A DNA stretch of 60,000 bases from Antedon mediterranea (taxonomy: Eukaryota > Echinodermata > Crinoidea > Comatulida > Antedonidae): contig NC_092674.1 in NCBI RefSeq assembly GCF_964355755.1, forward strand, positions 22,968,001 to 23,028,000. Reading direction: 5' to 3'. The notes beneath the pieces are model-generated. The model was not told the origin of the DNA. It worked only from the letters and a program-made list of their open reading frames with translations, and did no database searches. The position numbers and the translations under genes are program-made. Below are positions 1 to 13,288 of the stretch, one piece after another; the first letter of the stretch is position 1; each line of letters starts with the position of its first letter.

Positions 1-1591
1 TATCCATATTTACCGTACCAATGTAGTAAAAATTGATATCTGACTTGTTTTTTGTTTCTATTTCAATCTATGTTTTCTTGATGATATATGCTCGTAAACC
101 AATTGATACAGCCTAAAATTGCTTGGAAAGTAGCTGGGATTCATATTTCCTCCGAACCCCAGCCGAAGTGCTCGATCTTTTTTCACCCCACCGCATCTTT
201 CAAACCGAAACTTCGCCTTGCATGAACGTATATTACAACTCATTTCCTGAACTCTGATTGGTTGCGACTTAAAAGGGTATTATTATGCTTCAATGTCTAC
301 AATTTTTAACTTTTCACCCTGAATCTTTGTTACAAATACATACATATCCAACAGACTATCAATGCCTATTGATTTTCAGGAAAATAATTAGATATGCCAA
401 AAAAGCTTGTAAAAATCTCGAGTTTTTTAACTTCAATATGAACAGACATATGAAATAGTACGCCCTCTGTCGGTCTATGAATTTTGCCAAGTATTTTGCT
501 CAGTTTCTGCGCGTTTAATCACGCTGCTGCTCTAGCCCACTACGTCCCATTAGGACTACTCAATCAGAAGCTAAAGCAAGCAGCAGTTATAGTTCCAAGG
601 ACGACAGTTTTGCGAAAATGGGAACTCCACTATAATTTATAGATTTCCAGCTGCTAGACCCAAAAACGTCTGGGAAAAGAGTCTATTAGGACATGTCATG
701 CTAAAATTACAAATCCCAAAGCATTTCTGGTATATATGAGTCCCATTTGACTGTAATTAGGCCTACTGACTTTTGACTGTATTTCACTGTCAGATATTCA
801 TTGAATTGTTATCGAAACAGTCCATTAATGTTTGTGTTTGTAATAGGATACTTCACACTTAAAATATCTAGGGTGGTGAAGTGACCCCCAGACTTGACCT
901 TAGCAATACAATTAACTAGTGACAGAAATTGAGTATTCACTTCTGTAACAAAAAAATAATATTTATTCACATATTAAAAGAGAAAAGAAACCCCAAAACC
1001 ATTGTCTGACAGACAATTTAAGTATTTGTTGCTTTAAATTACATTTTTTCAGGTAAAATAACTATTAGGCCTATTTGAAAATAAAATGACACATTCAAAA
1101 ACATTTGAAATAAAAAATATTTTTCAATAAGCGAGCAGCGTTTTTTTTTATACTGTATTTATTATCATTTACTTTCGATTTGTTAATTTTTTTAAATTAT
1201 AGAATAGGGTGTGTATTTGCATATTTATGTAAAGATGTATAACCCACAAGCATGTGTTCCCTGGTTTTACCATCAGACAAAGCTTTGTCATCACCCACGG
1301 ATTGCAAGTTTGGGAAGTTATAACCAGAGAGACTCCTATTTAATCTCTTCCAATTACCTAACAATAGGTTTGTTTACGTACATTTCATGACCACAAGACC
1401 GACATAGGATGCACGTATTCATTATGTTGTTGTAAATATCATCAGCACAGTAATTCATTATATTATATTGCCATCATCCGGGCTTCATGATTAAGCCTCC
1501 TACATGGCCTTCCTTTTCTTCAACCCTGTTTTGCCGCGAAAAAAAATTGTCTTTTGGAGCAACCACCCGGCCCTTATTCATAAACCTACAA

Positions 1592-1599
1592 TGACGTCA
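1592..1599. promoter_or_regulatory. CRE-like site (TGACGTCA)
   Basis: A perfect palindromic cAMP response element, TGACGTCA, lies in the context ATGACGTCAT. CREB/ATF bZIP factors bind this motif in animals. It is about 3.3 kb upstream of the FREM-like start codon, so a link to that gene is only a guess. One 8-bp match can arise by chance in 60 kb, though this CpG-containing motif is rarer than average in AT-rich DNA. Confidence 0.3.
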
Positions 1600-1955
1600 T
1601 TAACCAACATTTCACATTTCTAAACATTCTAGTTGCAGTACGGTAACCCTTTTCAGAGAGTGTCCACTGAATAGGACTAGGGGTTGACTGAAAAGAAAAT
1701 CTTGCATCTCATTCGTTGCTAGAAAGTTGCCAAAAATTAAGTGAGAAAACAAAGGCGGTTTATACTATATCATTCAATTCAGTATGGTTTACCCAATTCT
1801 AGAATGTTTCTGTAACTATTCAGTAACTTCTATAAAGGACATGCCGTTGGATCCAAACAATAAATTTGCCGTTGCAATTTAAAATGTACTTCCTAACTAA
1901 AGCCGATTTTTCATCACTAGGCAAATTTGTTGCGCGAATCGAAAGCATCAGCATA

Positions 1956-1967
1956 TACGCATGCGTA
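1956..1967. promoter_or_regulatory. NRF1-like palindrome
   Basis: The 12-bp palindrome TACGCATGCGTA contains the GCATGC core with flanking CpG, close to the NRF1 promoter motif GCGCATGCGC. The outer bases differ from the best consensus. It lies in a slightly GC-richer patch (about 1930-2010). Regulatory activity is inferred from motif similarity only. Confidence 0.2.
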
Positions 1968-3900
1968 GAGAGGGATTTAGAAGATGAAAACATGAATACG
2001 CATAAGTTACGGTAAAAAACTTAAACCTAAAAATATTTTCAAAATCAACATTTTATTGTTATAGGCCTAAGATAAAAAGATTTATAAAGCGCACATATCC
2101 ACAAAGTGCTCAAGGCGATTGTTCACAATATTAGGCACACTTTTGTCAAAACGAAGAATACAAGAAAGGATGAGAAGTTTTAAAGTTTTAATTTAAGTTA
2201 AATACGATTACCCTAAGCCGGTGGCGTCCATATAAAAGTGACATTTTGCTATAGCAATAGTAGGCCTTATTAATCCTATTTTCAGTATATGTTAAACGTA
2301 TTTAATCCATGTATGGTCTTAACTAATAAGAAAAAAAATAATCTGATGTGCGGCTTTTTGTCTGTGTGTAGGCCTAGGTTTATCGGAGAATCATCGGAAG
2401 TCTGTGGGAGCATTACATTCAAATATGGTTGTTCATTTCCATTCTTACATTCAAGAAGCTATGAAATTATTTATTACTTCCGTGTCTTCCAGACAATTTT
2501 GGTAGTTCGCTGGTTTATCCATCGCGTGATACTTTGTATGGGTTTTTCCCACCAGCCAAACAAAGTTCACTGAAAAAGTTGATGTAGAATTAATCCTTCA
2601 TTTTATGTTTTTTCTAAGAAATTGTATGTTAGACCTATATTGGTATTGTTTATTAGGAAAATAAATATTAATTTGTGAATAATAAATCAATAATGAGTGA
2701 ATGAGAAATTCATTTTCGTTTAGAAGCTACTGTGTTCAAAGCTGTTTTCAGTGTTTTTTTGGCCTAAATACATTTGAATTTCAATTGAAAAACATAATTC
2801 AAACAAAACAGTAAAAATATTTTTTTTTATTCCAAGGAACTAAGATTTGCAGGAATTGATCTGGCCTACTAAATGTTTGGGTGCTGATGGTGTTTGTGTG
2901 TTCGAAAATTAAAGGAAACCAGTTATAAATCAGAAATTAATTTTTAGAACGAAAATTATACAGTATATTGGTTAGTTTACAGAAATTTTGAATTCCGACA
3001 TTTTAATGGCAGCCAAAAATGAAAAACCTTACCATAAATGTATTTTTTTGGAAATGTGTTTAGTCTTCTTGTTTTTTAGTACTTCTGTACCAGGATTACA
3101 TTATTGTTTTAATGTACTTTTTCCTACAATATTCATTGGTTACAATTAATTAATTTTTTCTTAAATTATTAACTACTATTGTACTATTTTCCTACAAAAT
3201 TTATTGGTATATAATCAATCGATTTTAATTTTGCTCAATGTATTTCTACATTATACTACTGTAGGCTCGCACCTCGGATAGAACATTAAGAAGCTGGCTG
3301 CGCATAAACAAAATAAAACTGCGCCCTCTTTTTAAATGACGTTAGGCATTACATTACAGTACATTAAAAATGCCAACAAAGCAAATTGTATATTCAATGT
3401 GCAATGGAACAAAACATTTCAATCGGTGAAAAAAAGAAAATATGTTCTATTTTCACTTTCATGAAATTATTTTTACCATTAGGCTACACTCATAATTAAC
3501 ATTCGTTATTTGACAACAGGGCCTATGGACAAACGTTCGGGTCCGTGGCATTACCTAAACGGCCCTATAGTTACATTGTAGGCCTACTTACTATTCATTA
3601 TTCAAAAGACAATCGAAGCACTGTTATCCTATTGAATAGGCTATCTAGGTTACCCTGATGTTAGAGCTCGACGATTTTGAAATAGAGCCTGTGGATGGAG
3701 AGGGTGGAGTTTTTTTAACTCAACCCACGTTCCTATATTTCGATTCAAAATTTTACTAAATATTAAAACATATAATGTTGTTATTTATTTATAATAGAAC
3801 GCTTTCAAACTGTCTCGCTTCTTTCTGGGTAGGCCTACTACAGTGAGGCGGGGCCATCTATTATTCACCCAAAAATAATCTCTTTAGCCTTGAAGTTAAC

Positions 3901-4295
3901 AACATTATCAAAATAAATTTATAACATGAGATATGGCAGTCCTAAACATTGAATCCATTTGGAGACGTGCTTCCTACTCAAATTATTATATATAAAACTG
4001 ATTTTTATAAAGTATCTCCTAAAATATCCTACCAATTACCATATACCATTAGTAGGCCTGCCAGGCTGAATCAAGGATTTGTTTTTAAATCTGAGAGTGC
4101 AACATATCAAATATAAATTTATAACATGAGATGTGGCATACATTGATGACGTGCTTTCTATTCAAAATCATTATCTATAAACATTGATTTATAAACAAAT
4201 TTAATTATTATGTGCTAAAATATTCTACCACTACCAGTTATCATACCATTGGTCCTATCAGGATGAATCCTGGATTTTTAAAACTTTAGTCTAAC
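3901..4295. repeat. tandem duplication, about 200-bp unit, two diverged copies
   Basis: Copy 1 begins near 3901 and copy 2 near 4101. Both carry the shared string AAATTTATAACATGAGAT, then GACGTGCTT, TCCTAC/TTCTAC with ACCA blocks, a CAGGCTGAAT/CAGGATGAAT block and a GGATTT block, in the same order and at similar spacing. Small indels separate the copies. The unit lies about 560-950 bp upstream of the start codon, so it may alter promoter-proximal spacing. I recognise no transposon ends. Confidence 0.7.
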
Positions 4296-4559
4296 ATTAC
4301 AATATTCTGTAAAAAATAAATAACAAAAGTAGTAGTAACAAAGTAGTTCATTGTCACACCTCTTGCTCTACATGAATAAGATTTTTCGTGCGTTTTAACA
4401 GCCAAATTATCATATCATACAGTTAGGCCATACATGTTTTGAGGGAAACCAATGTCTTTAAATGTATATTCACTTCGACTGTAATAACAAGTTAAAATCT
4501 ATACCATCGAATCCTACAACTACAATATACAGTAATATAGGCTTTTGTAACTAAACAAC

Positions 4560-4855
4560 GTGATTGCTGCGAAGTTACTATAAGCTCCGCCCCCATTCTA
4601 CTCACATACCACCGATACCGGCGAAAGCGGAGTAATATCAGCTAAGTTTGTTGCAAGCCCAGCCCACCCAAACATAAAACGAATTTGTCGGTCCGACTCT
4701 GAGTGTTCACTTGGTGCTTGGCAGCTACGGTTGGTGGTTAGTGGTGCGTGCTCGGTATAGTAGGTGACATTATATCGGGCTAAGTTCTTTTGAACATAGG
4801 CAACTGTGAGTCTGCTGCCTGTTATATTACTTTTGAACTAGCAAATTGTATCATA
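4560..4855 (+). promoter_or_regulatory. putative promoter and 5' UTR of the FREM-like gene
   Basis: GC content rises just before the giant coding exon. A GC box (CTCCGCCCCC, 4585-4594) of the Sp/KLF type lies about 265 bp before the start codon. No convincing TATA box is placed, and the transcription start cannot be fixed from sequence. An in-frame stop (TAA, 4781-4783) closes the reading frame upstream, so coding begins after it. A non-coding first exon further upstream cannot be excluded. Confidence 0.35.
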
Positions 4856-7800
4856 ATGGCTAGTTGGAAGTTTATGGTAGCGCTAACTACATTTTGTTTC
4901 TTGGGAACAACAAGTGCAGACTTTGGAGTTGGAGGGTCGGCTGCAGTAAGTAACCCTTTTGAAGTTGGAGGAAATGCTCAACGAGGAGATATACCAGACC
5001 CACAATTACCACCAGATCTTCCATTTATTGACACAATTATCGTTCGAAATACAGGTATTTCTGTTCCATTCGGACGTCAACATTATGTAGATCCAGAAAA
5101 TGAATTAAAAATGAATGTTCAACCAGGACATTATTGTTCCGTAGTTGTTTTAGAAGATCCACTCTCTCAAGTTCCTGGTCTTCTTTCTCCAACTTCATTT
5201 CCATGTGATTTTGGCGTCAACAGTTTGAGTTACTCTCATTTTGGGGCTAGAAAACCTCAATTAGACAGAGTAAAATTGCAGTTGACTTATAATACAGAAG
5301 ATAAAACATATATTATTCCATTCATGATGGAGGTGCGAGTTGAGTCTAAACAGCTGGAAATTGTCACAACCAACATCCCTCTAATTGTGCCGGATCTTAG
5401 AGGAATGAGTGAAGTTATTGATAATAACAAGCTTGAATTTTCTTATGATAAAGATAATGAAAATTGTTTTGTGACCGTACTTTTATCAGCTACTGGACTT
5501 CCCCGTTATGGTGAAATTACCAGTAATATCGAACGGGGAATGCCGATTCGTTGTGATGATTTTTTAACAAGATCAGTGGCATACATCCATACACATGCTG
5601 ATACGTCACCTAGTGAAGACTACATCCCAATGATGGTCGAGCTCTCTGACCTCAATGGTAATTCTATAAAACAAGAATACTTCCAAATGGCTGTTCGTAT
5701 TAGTGCAGGAGAGACAAACACACCACCCGAGTCATCTCCTGGTTCAATAATGATTATGGAAGTCAACCAGTTTGTGATGACTGCAATAACTAGTCTTGAG
5801 CTTGGAGCTGAAGATGATGGTACACCTTTTAATGATATTGTTTTCAACATTACTGGTCCATTTGGAGAAGGTGAAGGGTATATTGTTAGCACTGATGACC
5901 GAAACCTTCCTTTGAGTTCTTTTCGTCAAGAAGATATTGCTTCTCTGAAAATTGCATATGTACCACCAGCTGAAGACTCTGATGAAGAACGTGTTATTAC
6001 AATTAATTTTGAAGCTATTGATTCTGAACTAGCAGCATCAGAATCACTCCTATTCCATATTTCTGTAAAAGCCAAAAACACGTTGGCACCAGTTGTAACC
6101 AGAAATACAGGATTAACACTTTATGAAGGCCAGTATCGTACTTTTTTGACTTCCCAAAACTTGCAAATATCTGATGAAGACAACCGTGAAGATGTCATTA
6201 TTACTCCAATAAATGGACTTGTTAATGGTGAAATAAAAGTCAATGGAGTAAGTGGACAAAAATTTTTTACTATTCAAGATTTAGATGCTGGAGTTGTCAC
6301 TTACCATCATGATGGTTCAAACACTTACAGTGATAATGTAATTTTTAGGATGACTGATGGTGAAAACGAAGTAGAATTTCTATTTCCAATATACATCATT
6401 CAAGAAGATGATGAACCACCAGTTGTTAACGTCAACACAGGAATAATGCTAAACAAGGGTGAATATTACCCAATTAATCCATTTATTCTGAGTGCCACTG
6501 ATGTAGATTCTGATGACAGTAGTATAACCTTCATTTTGGAACCACCATTTTCGAACGAGGGTCGAATTGTTCGCCGACAATCATCCCCACCAGAAAATCC
6601 ACAAAACTGGGTATATGTAGGTGGTATTTATGAGCAGAGTATATCCGAATGGAAACAAAAAGACATTATCGAGGGAAGCATTTTCTATCACCATATTGGT
6701 GGCGTTAGCACAAATGTTGTAATGGATCAAACTTTGTTTCGTGTTAAGGATAACAACTTTCGACCAAATCTGTCACCAGTTCAGACATTTGTTGCAAAAA
6801 TTCTTCCTGTAGATGATGAGCCACCCTACCTTTACCCAGGAACCTCATTGCAGATGACTGTACATGAATTTGAATTAACAGAAATCTTAAAAAGTCAACT
6901 ACGCTACACAGACTTGCATACTGATGATCGTGAGCTTGAGTATACAATAACTACTCAACCATATGATGTGGATCTAAACAATCCCCTCCCAGCTGGTGAA
7001 ATTGTAATGTTTGAAGATCCTAGCATTGTCCCAATTAAGTTCACACAGGCCATGGTAAACCATAAGAAAATTGCTTACAAACCACCAAGTACAGAACTCG
7101 GAATTGCACCACGTATGATTGAGTTCGCATTTGCTGTGCAAGAACCAAACAATATCTTATCTGGGCAAACCTTCTCAATCTTGCTTCTTCCAGTAAACAA
7201 TCAGCCCCCAGTTATAAAAAACACAGGAGCGACAATTTTTGAAGGAGGGTCAGTTGTTTTCAGTACAGCAATGCTTGATGTCACGGACGAAGATACAGAC
7301 ATGTCTCAAATTAGGTTTTATGTTGTAGATGAACCAAAACATGGTACTCTTACATTTGATTCAGTTCCATTAATTAAGGGTGACTACTTTCTTTATGAAG
7401 ACATTGTAAATGGAAGAATAACCTACATCAACAGTGGAGGTGAAGAACTGGGAGATACTATTGGCTTAGAAGTAACAGATGGGATTCACAAAATGCCAAT
7501 TACAATTAACATTCAAGTCAGACCAGTAGATGATCAACAACCAATTATCAATCTTCCACCAGGAACCCTTGGTTCCTATGTTGAAGTGCCAGAAGGATCA
7601 TCAAGTCTTATCACCTCAAATATTCTTAGTGCATCAGACCCAGACACCGAAGACCTTATGCTGATGTTTATTATTAGTGCTCAGCCTAAAAAAGGAGTAA
7701 TTGAAAATGGTGGTCTTCAAGTTAATTCTTTTACCCAACAAGATGTAGTAAATGGATTCATTAGCTATCGTCACACCAGTGGAGAAATCGGACCAACCAT

Positions 7801-9908
7801 GGCTTCAGATTCTTTCAACTTAACTTTGTCTGACATGTCAGATGAATTTATTCATGGTGGCAATAGGATCACCCAAATTGAAGTTTATGTTACTATTTTA
7901 CCAGTTGACAGTGTGCCGCCCAATGTAACCTTTGGAGAAATACTCTTTGTTGATGAAGCTGGAAAAGGACAGGTGACATTAAACAACATTCTTGCATCAG
8001 ATCCTGATACAAATTTAGATGATATTACATGCATGATTGTGACTGTACCAACTCATGGTTATATTGAAAACATCTCTCCTGCTCCTGGATCAGAGAAATC
8101 TAGAGTTGGAATGCCAATTTCGTCTTTCACAATTATGGATGTGCGAATGGGACACATCAACTATGTTCAAAGTATCCACTCAAGTACAGAGCCTGAAGAT
8201 GATCGTTTTACATACCGTTGTACTGATGGCATTAACTATTCAAATAACTACTTCTTTGTCATCAGCATCACAGCAACTAATGATGAGATACCCAAGATGT
8301 TCATTGATCAGCTTCAAGTTGTTGAAGGTATGGATCAAGTGATTAATGTTATTCGCTTAAATGCTGAAGATGATGATCAACCACCACAGCAACTTCACTT
8401 TTATGTTGTTACTCCACCAAAGCATGGAGAGATTGTTTTGCAAGGAGCTGATAGTCTTGTCCCAATAAGTGACTTCTCTTTAGATCAGGTAAAGAGTGGC
8501 ACGGTATCTTACAGCCATGATGATACTGAAACCACAAAAGATTCATTTGAATTACGTTTGACTGATGGTGATTATGATGTCTTTGGAACCATGCCTGTCA
8601 CAATCTTTGCAATGGATGATGAAACACCACGTCTAACTATCAACAATGGAATCAACATAGAAAACAGAGAAACAAAAGTTATTACTAACAGAATTTTGAA
8701 AGCAACGGATCTTGACTCTATTGATGCCAACCTTACCTATACAGTTAGACTCGAACCTTCATCAGGTATCTTGCAGCTTTTGTCACCTAGCGGTGTTGCA
8801 GAGCAGAACCTGACCACCGGAAGCTCATTTCAGCAATGGCAGATTGATGAAGGACGAATCCAATATGTACATTTAGGAGGAGTAGAAGAAAATAATATAT
8901 ATAAAGATCTGATCAAGTTTGACATAACAGATGGATCGAATCCACTTATTGACCGATACTTCTATGTTACTATCAATAGAATGGACAATATACATCCAGT
9001 TGTAGTGAACAAAGGCTTGACATTACCAGAAGGTGGAAGAATGACATTAACAACCAGTCTGTTAAGCACCAGCGATATAAATAGCCCTGATGAAGAATTG
9101 ACATTTATCATCACAAGAGCACCATCCAGGGGTCATCTTGAAAACACTGACTTCCCAGGTGTTCCAATTACATCTTTTACACAACTTGACCTAGCTGGTA
9201 ACAAGATTTACTATGTTCATACTTCTGACGAGGAAGTGAAGATGGATAGCTTCCAGTTTGAAGTCACAGATGGACTCAACAGTGTTGTACGTACTTTTAG
9301 AATATCTTTGAGCGATGTTGACAATAAAAAACCTGTTGTTACAATCTTACCGTTGACACTAAATGAGGGACAAAACAAACTAATCACTCCATTTGAGCTT
9401 CGTATAGATGATCGTGACACCAGTGATGAACGTCTTGTTGTCACCATTACTCAAGTGCCTGTGCAAGGTAATCTACTATTCAACAACTCTAAAATTGTAA
9501 CAAGCTTTTCAATGGAAGATCTCAACAATAACTTAATCAGCTACCAGCATGATGGAACAGAATCAACTACAGATAGCTTCTCTTTCATCATTTCTGATGG
9601 AACACACAATGAGTTCTATGTCAACCCTCAACTTGATTCTACTACCAGAACCCCACAGCGAATGCTAATTAACATCATTCCTCTTGATAACGGTGCCCCA
9701 CAAATGGTAGTTAATCGTGGGGGATCAACAGTTGGGGAAGTTGGACCAACCGGACAGCTTGGCTTCTTGATTACCAACAAGTATTTGAACTCAGAAGATC
9801 GTGACAGTCAAAATGGTGGACTGACTTACACAATCACTACCCAACCAAAACATGGCTACATTATGAATTCTGCAATGGGAAATGTGAGCATTGACAGCTT
9901 TACTCAAG
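4856..9908 (+). CDS. FRAS1/FREM-family extracellular matrix protein, coding exon 1 (signal peptide and CSPG repeats)
   Basis: Giant exon of 5,053 nt encoding residues 1-1684 and one base of the next codon. The start is the first in-frame ATG after the upstream stop and has A at -3 and G at +4. Residues 1-20 form a signal peptide with a hydrophobic core (MVALTTFCFLG) and likely cleavage after TTSA. An N-terminal module (about 21-290) follows. CSPG repeats begin near residues 295, 411, 520, 655, 783, 894, 1020, 1144, 1256, 1379, 1491 and 1613. They show the family pattern: a PP(V) opening, an acidic D-D/E segment, HG-turns, FTQ/D..G..I.Y.H, and F...DG before the closing strand. Many N-x-S/T sequons fit a secreted protein. 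Twelve repeats and no VWC or furin repeats point to FREM2-like rather than FRAS1; FREM1 and FREM3 orthology is not excluded. Known relatives act in the sub-epithelial basement membrane, and sea urchin ECM3 is a homologue. The exon ends at a strong donor (CAAG|GTAAGA, phase 1). Confidence 0.95.
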
Positions 9909-11606
9909 GTAAGATTTATTTTTTGTGGTATGATAAGGAATTTTGGCAAAACACAAACCTTAACTTTGAACACAGATTATGTTTGTAAACACTTGAGGTA
10001 ACATACTACAGGGTACTTTTTAGTTTAGAATCAATGACAGAATCACACACATACAACATTTTTTTGCGCTTATATCTGACCCTTATACTTATGTAAATAA
10101 GGTTTTCCATATTACTGTATCTGTTGAAATTTCAATAGTAACACTGGTGAAGCAATGATTGTTTCATTATACAATATATACTATACTGAATACTGTAGGG
10201 AATACAGAGTGAATGAATTTGTATTTGTTTTAACTGCATGGTAAACGAGGGGGCTCCAGCATGCAGCAGCATAACATGTCTTGCTGCTGAAAACAAGCAA
10301 GTTCAATGACAAGTTAAACTCTCCATAATTTACCATGCCTACATTCTGTTTTCTATATTAAACTGTATTTAGTAAACTGTAATTTTGTTTTTATTAGTGA
10401 TGAATTATTACAATACAGTCTTATTGTTAGGTCTACTTTTTACCAACTGTATATTATGTTTGTCCACATGACAACATCCACAATTTAAAAGTTATCTAGT
10501 ATTGCAAATAACTTGTACCAACTGACCATTAATTGATTCCTAATAACACAGAATTATTTTGTTCTCATATATTCTATATTAATATAATATTATTAATATT
10601 AACTTAAGTTAACCATTTTCCCAAAAGGTTTTCTTTCTCTACTACCATCTACTGCTAGTAATACTATAAGGCTTTATTGAATAAGGCTCTTTAAACCTCA
10701 ATATTAAAATAATTAAAACCCTGAGGGACTTTTGATCAAATCTAACTTTACAATTTATATCAAGGTCTGTCTTGCTGTGCTTGCATACATTCTGTCAATT
10801 TCAAAGCTTTTGTCAAGCTAAACCTATTCTTTATGGTTTAATTAAAAGTTTAATTTCAATTATATTTTAGGTAATAATTATTAATACATTAGTTACCTTG
10901 TTTGTAACATCTTTAGAAATGTTATCAAAGGGTAATGCAGCGTATTTAAGTAAATTAAGAGATAGATTAGTATCAAATTAGCTTTGGTTACAAGTACAGT
11001 ATAAAAAATACAATCAATCAATCAAAGAAATAATTTACTTAATAAAAATGTTAATTTACTTTTTCCATCCAATACATTTGTGCAATTAACTCACATAATT
11101 TAAATAATTTGTATACATTATCAGTATCAAAGTTCACTAATGATATATATTTTACCATTTTTAAATAAATAAATTTGCATAATTCATTATGGGATTATTT
11201 GTTTGATTTTCTTTAGTATATTTTTTGTCAGAACTTTATGATTATTATGTAATTAATTTCATAATGATTTTAATTGTAAGTACAGCACTGTAGGTATGGC
11301 TGGTATAGATTGGCACACTGTACAGTAGATTTAACTATAAAATAATAAATAGAAAACAAAATATTCCTTTTCTGTCGCCAAATTGTCAAATCGTTACAAA
11401 TAACCTTACATTTCTTATCTATTCTTTAAATAACTGTAGTGATATACTGTTAATCAAATACTGTATTGAGATATTAATAATTATATAGAGGTCTGGGAAT
11501 TTGATAAGTCAATGTAATCTGTGAGATTGAGTTGTTTCACAAGCATATTCCCCAGCCTTTAGGCTCCAAAGAAATATACAGAGAAGAATTCCTCAGTTTG
11601 GGCTCT

Positions 11607-11760
11607 AGTGTGAATCAACCTTTAGACCTTCGGTAGCATCAACCCCAGATGTAAGCTTCTTTTAGAATAATTCACTGGATTTTGGGCCATAATGCTGGTG
11701 TGAATCAACCTTTAGACCCTTCCACAGCATGTCCACTACTGCAGTGTGAATCAAAACATA
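11607..11760. repeat. direct repeat of about 20 bp at 91-bp spacing
   Basis: GTGTGAATCAACCTTTAGAC occurs near 11607 and again near 11698, and a third partial copy (GTGTGAATCAA) lies near 11741. The spacing between the first two is about 91 bp, while the sequence between them is only weakly similar. It could be a decayed tandem repeat or part of an unrecognised element. Confidence 0.55.
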
Positions 11761-13288
11761 TATTGGTACATTTTAATACAGCACTAGTATTCTTCTTGTA
11801 CAAGTCGCACATTTTTATATCTTTCCAAACAATTCATTATAAAATAAAGCATTTTATCTTAGTTTTCACTAATATTAGGAAACCAATGCTGTACTAGTGT
11901 AGTTAGGATCTTGGCATTGAAAATGTTAGCACTCAATGTTCAATTAAACAGCTTGTACTGTACTTTGTTTTAGATTTTCTAAAGTTCATTTCACAGGAAA
12001 TTTCTCCTTCCATACCAGAAGGCAAACATGCCCTTTGGCTATATCCACCAAAACAGACTCTTCTTTAGTGACAGGTAGCAAATGATATTCACAAATTCGT
12101 ACATTAGATACAGTTAGAAAATTAAGATAGGGCATAACAAAAATTATTTTGTCACAAATTGTAACAATAACACTGCTGTAATGCCTATTTGACTTGGCAA
12201 CACAAGAGTTCATTTAGCTGTTTACATGCTTGAAATCATTCCATTGATTAAGTTAGTTTCATAGTTCATTGAATATAGTTATAACATCCAGACAGTAGAC
12301 AGTGACAAATAGGTTTAAAGTGGTGTAACCATTAAATCTCCCATTCTTTCATTATTTAACTTTTCCTTTAAAAGTCGTATGACAAAATCGGTATTACAAA
12401 TTCAATCAAACTACAGTATACCATGAAGCTACCCTGGTTTATTTAGCAACAAGGGCATATCTCTATATACTTTTGTGAGTCCAAGGCCTGAACTTTTTTA
12501 CTTTCCTCCTTTTTCCACTTGTTTTCACAGCCCTCGTTTATTACATATTTTTTAAATAATATTTAAAACCATTAACCATGAAGCCTAAGTTTCCGCTTTA
12601 ATAGTTAGTTTTTGAAAGCAAAAGAAACTCATTCAATTATTAGAGTTCAATATAATGTCATAAAAAAGTTTATTTTTATCAAATTAAAATCACAAAACTG
12701 TTGCTTCCTCCACTATAATTCACCACCTACACCTCTTCATTTCTTTCCATCGGGTTTCTTTCAATCCTTTTCCTATTCTTTTGTTCCTTTTCAACCTATA
12801 GTTTTAAAGCTTTTCAACCTTCCAATGAACCATATCTTGTGGGTTTGGATATTCTTTGACAAGGTACAGACTTTAATTACTTTTTTCTCTGAGACCTTGT
12901 GTGGAACAATTCAAAGATAAATCGTTAAATAAAATTAAAGTAGGCACAGCAAATTGAATTACTTTGGGAGAAAATTAAACCTGTACCTTTTTTACTTGCT
13001 ATTATTATAATACTATTATATTAGTTTCCGGATTGCTAATGCCTCAGTTTTATTTAAAAAATAAAATTCATGGGCAATCAACTTGCTTTCTATTTACTTA
13101 GGATTACCAACACCTTGTGTCCAATTATTTCACCTCTATATAATTATATAATAAACCTATTAAAATTAGACCTGTAGCCTGGATGAAAATGAAAATATCA
13201 CTGTAAAGTGATATTTTTAGATGCCAGTCCTGTTAAAAGCCAATAAAACCTAGGTTGAAATGTCTTAAATTGTAGGGAAACTTTTTAA

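Larger units (their letters stand above)
1..3900. other. upstream non-coding DNA, no gene recognised
   Basis: AT-rich sequence with many stops in all frames. The only open frames are short (61 codons on the minus strand at 58-243 and 94 codons on the plus strand at 2289-2573). Neither shows a recognisable domain or clear splice signals. A CCAAT-type motif (ATTGG, near 257), a CRE-like site (1592-1599) and an NRF1-like palindrome (1956-1967) are present. These could mean a regulatory region or the edge of a neighbouring gene, but nothing here is decisive. Several TAGGCCTA octamers occur (758, 1076, 2062, 2369, 3579, 3830). Confidence 0.5.

Noticed and set aside
58-243. 61-codon minus-strand ORF with a nearby ATTGG box
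   Set aside because: No recognisable domain or splice structure, and too short to separate from chance.
2289-2573. 94-codon plus-strand ORF
   Set aside because: Low-complexity hydrophobic composition with no known motif or promoter context.
4790-4855. 22-residue N-terminal extension starting at a TTG codon
   Set aside because: TTG is not a likely animal start. The ATG at 4856 has a strong context and is followed at once by a signal peptide.
5620-9973. Short ORFs on both strands inside exon 1 (for example 5620-5892 minus, 8055-8342 plus, 9217-9447 minus)
   Set aside because: They overlap the continuous CSPG-coding frame and lack domains; they are shadows.
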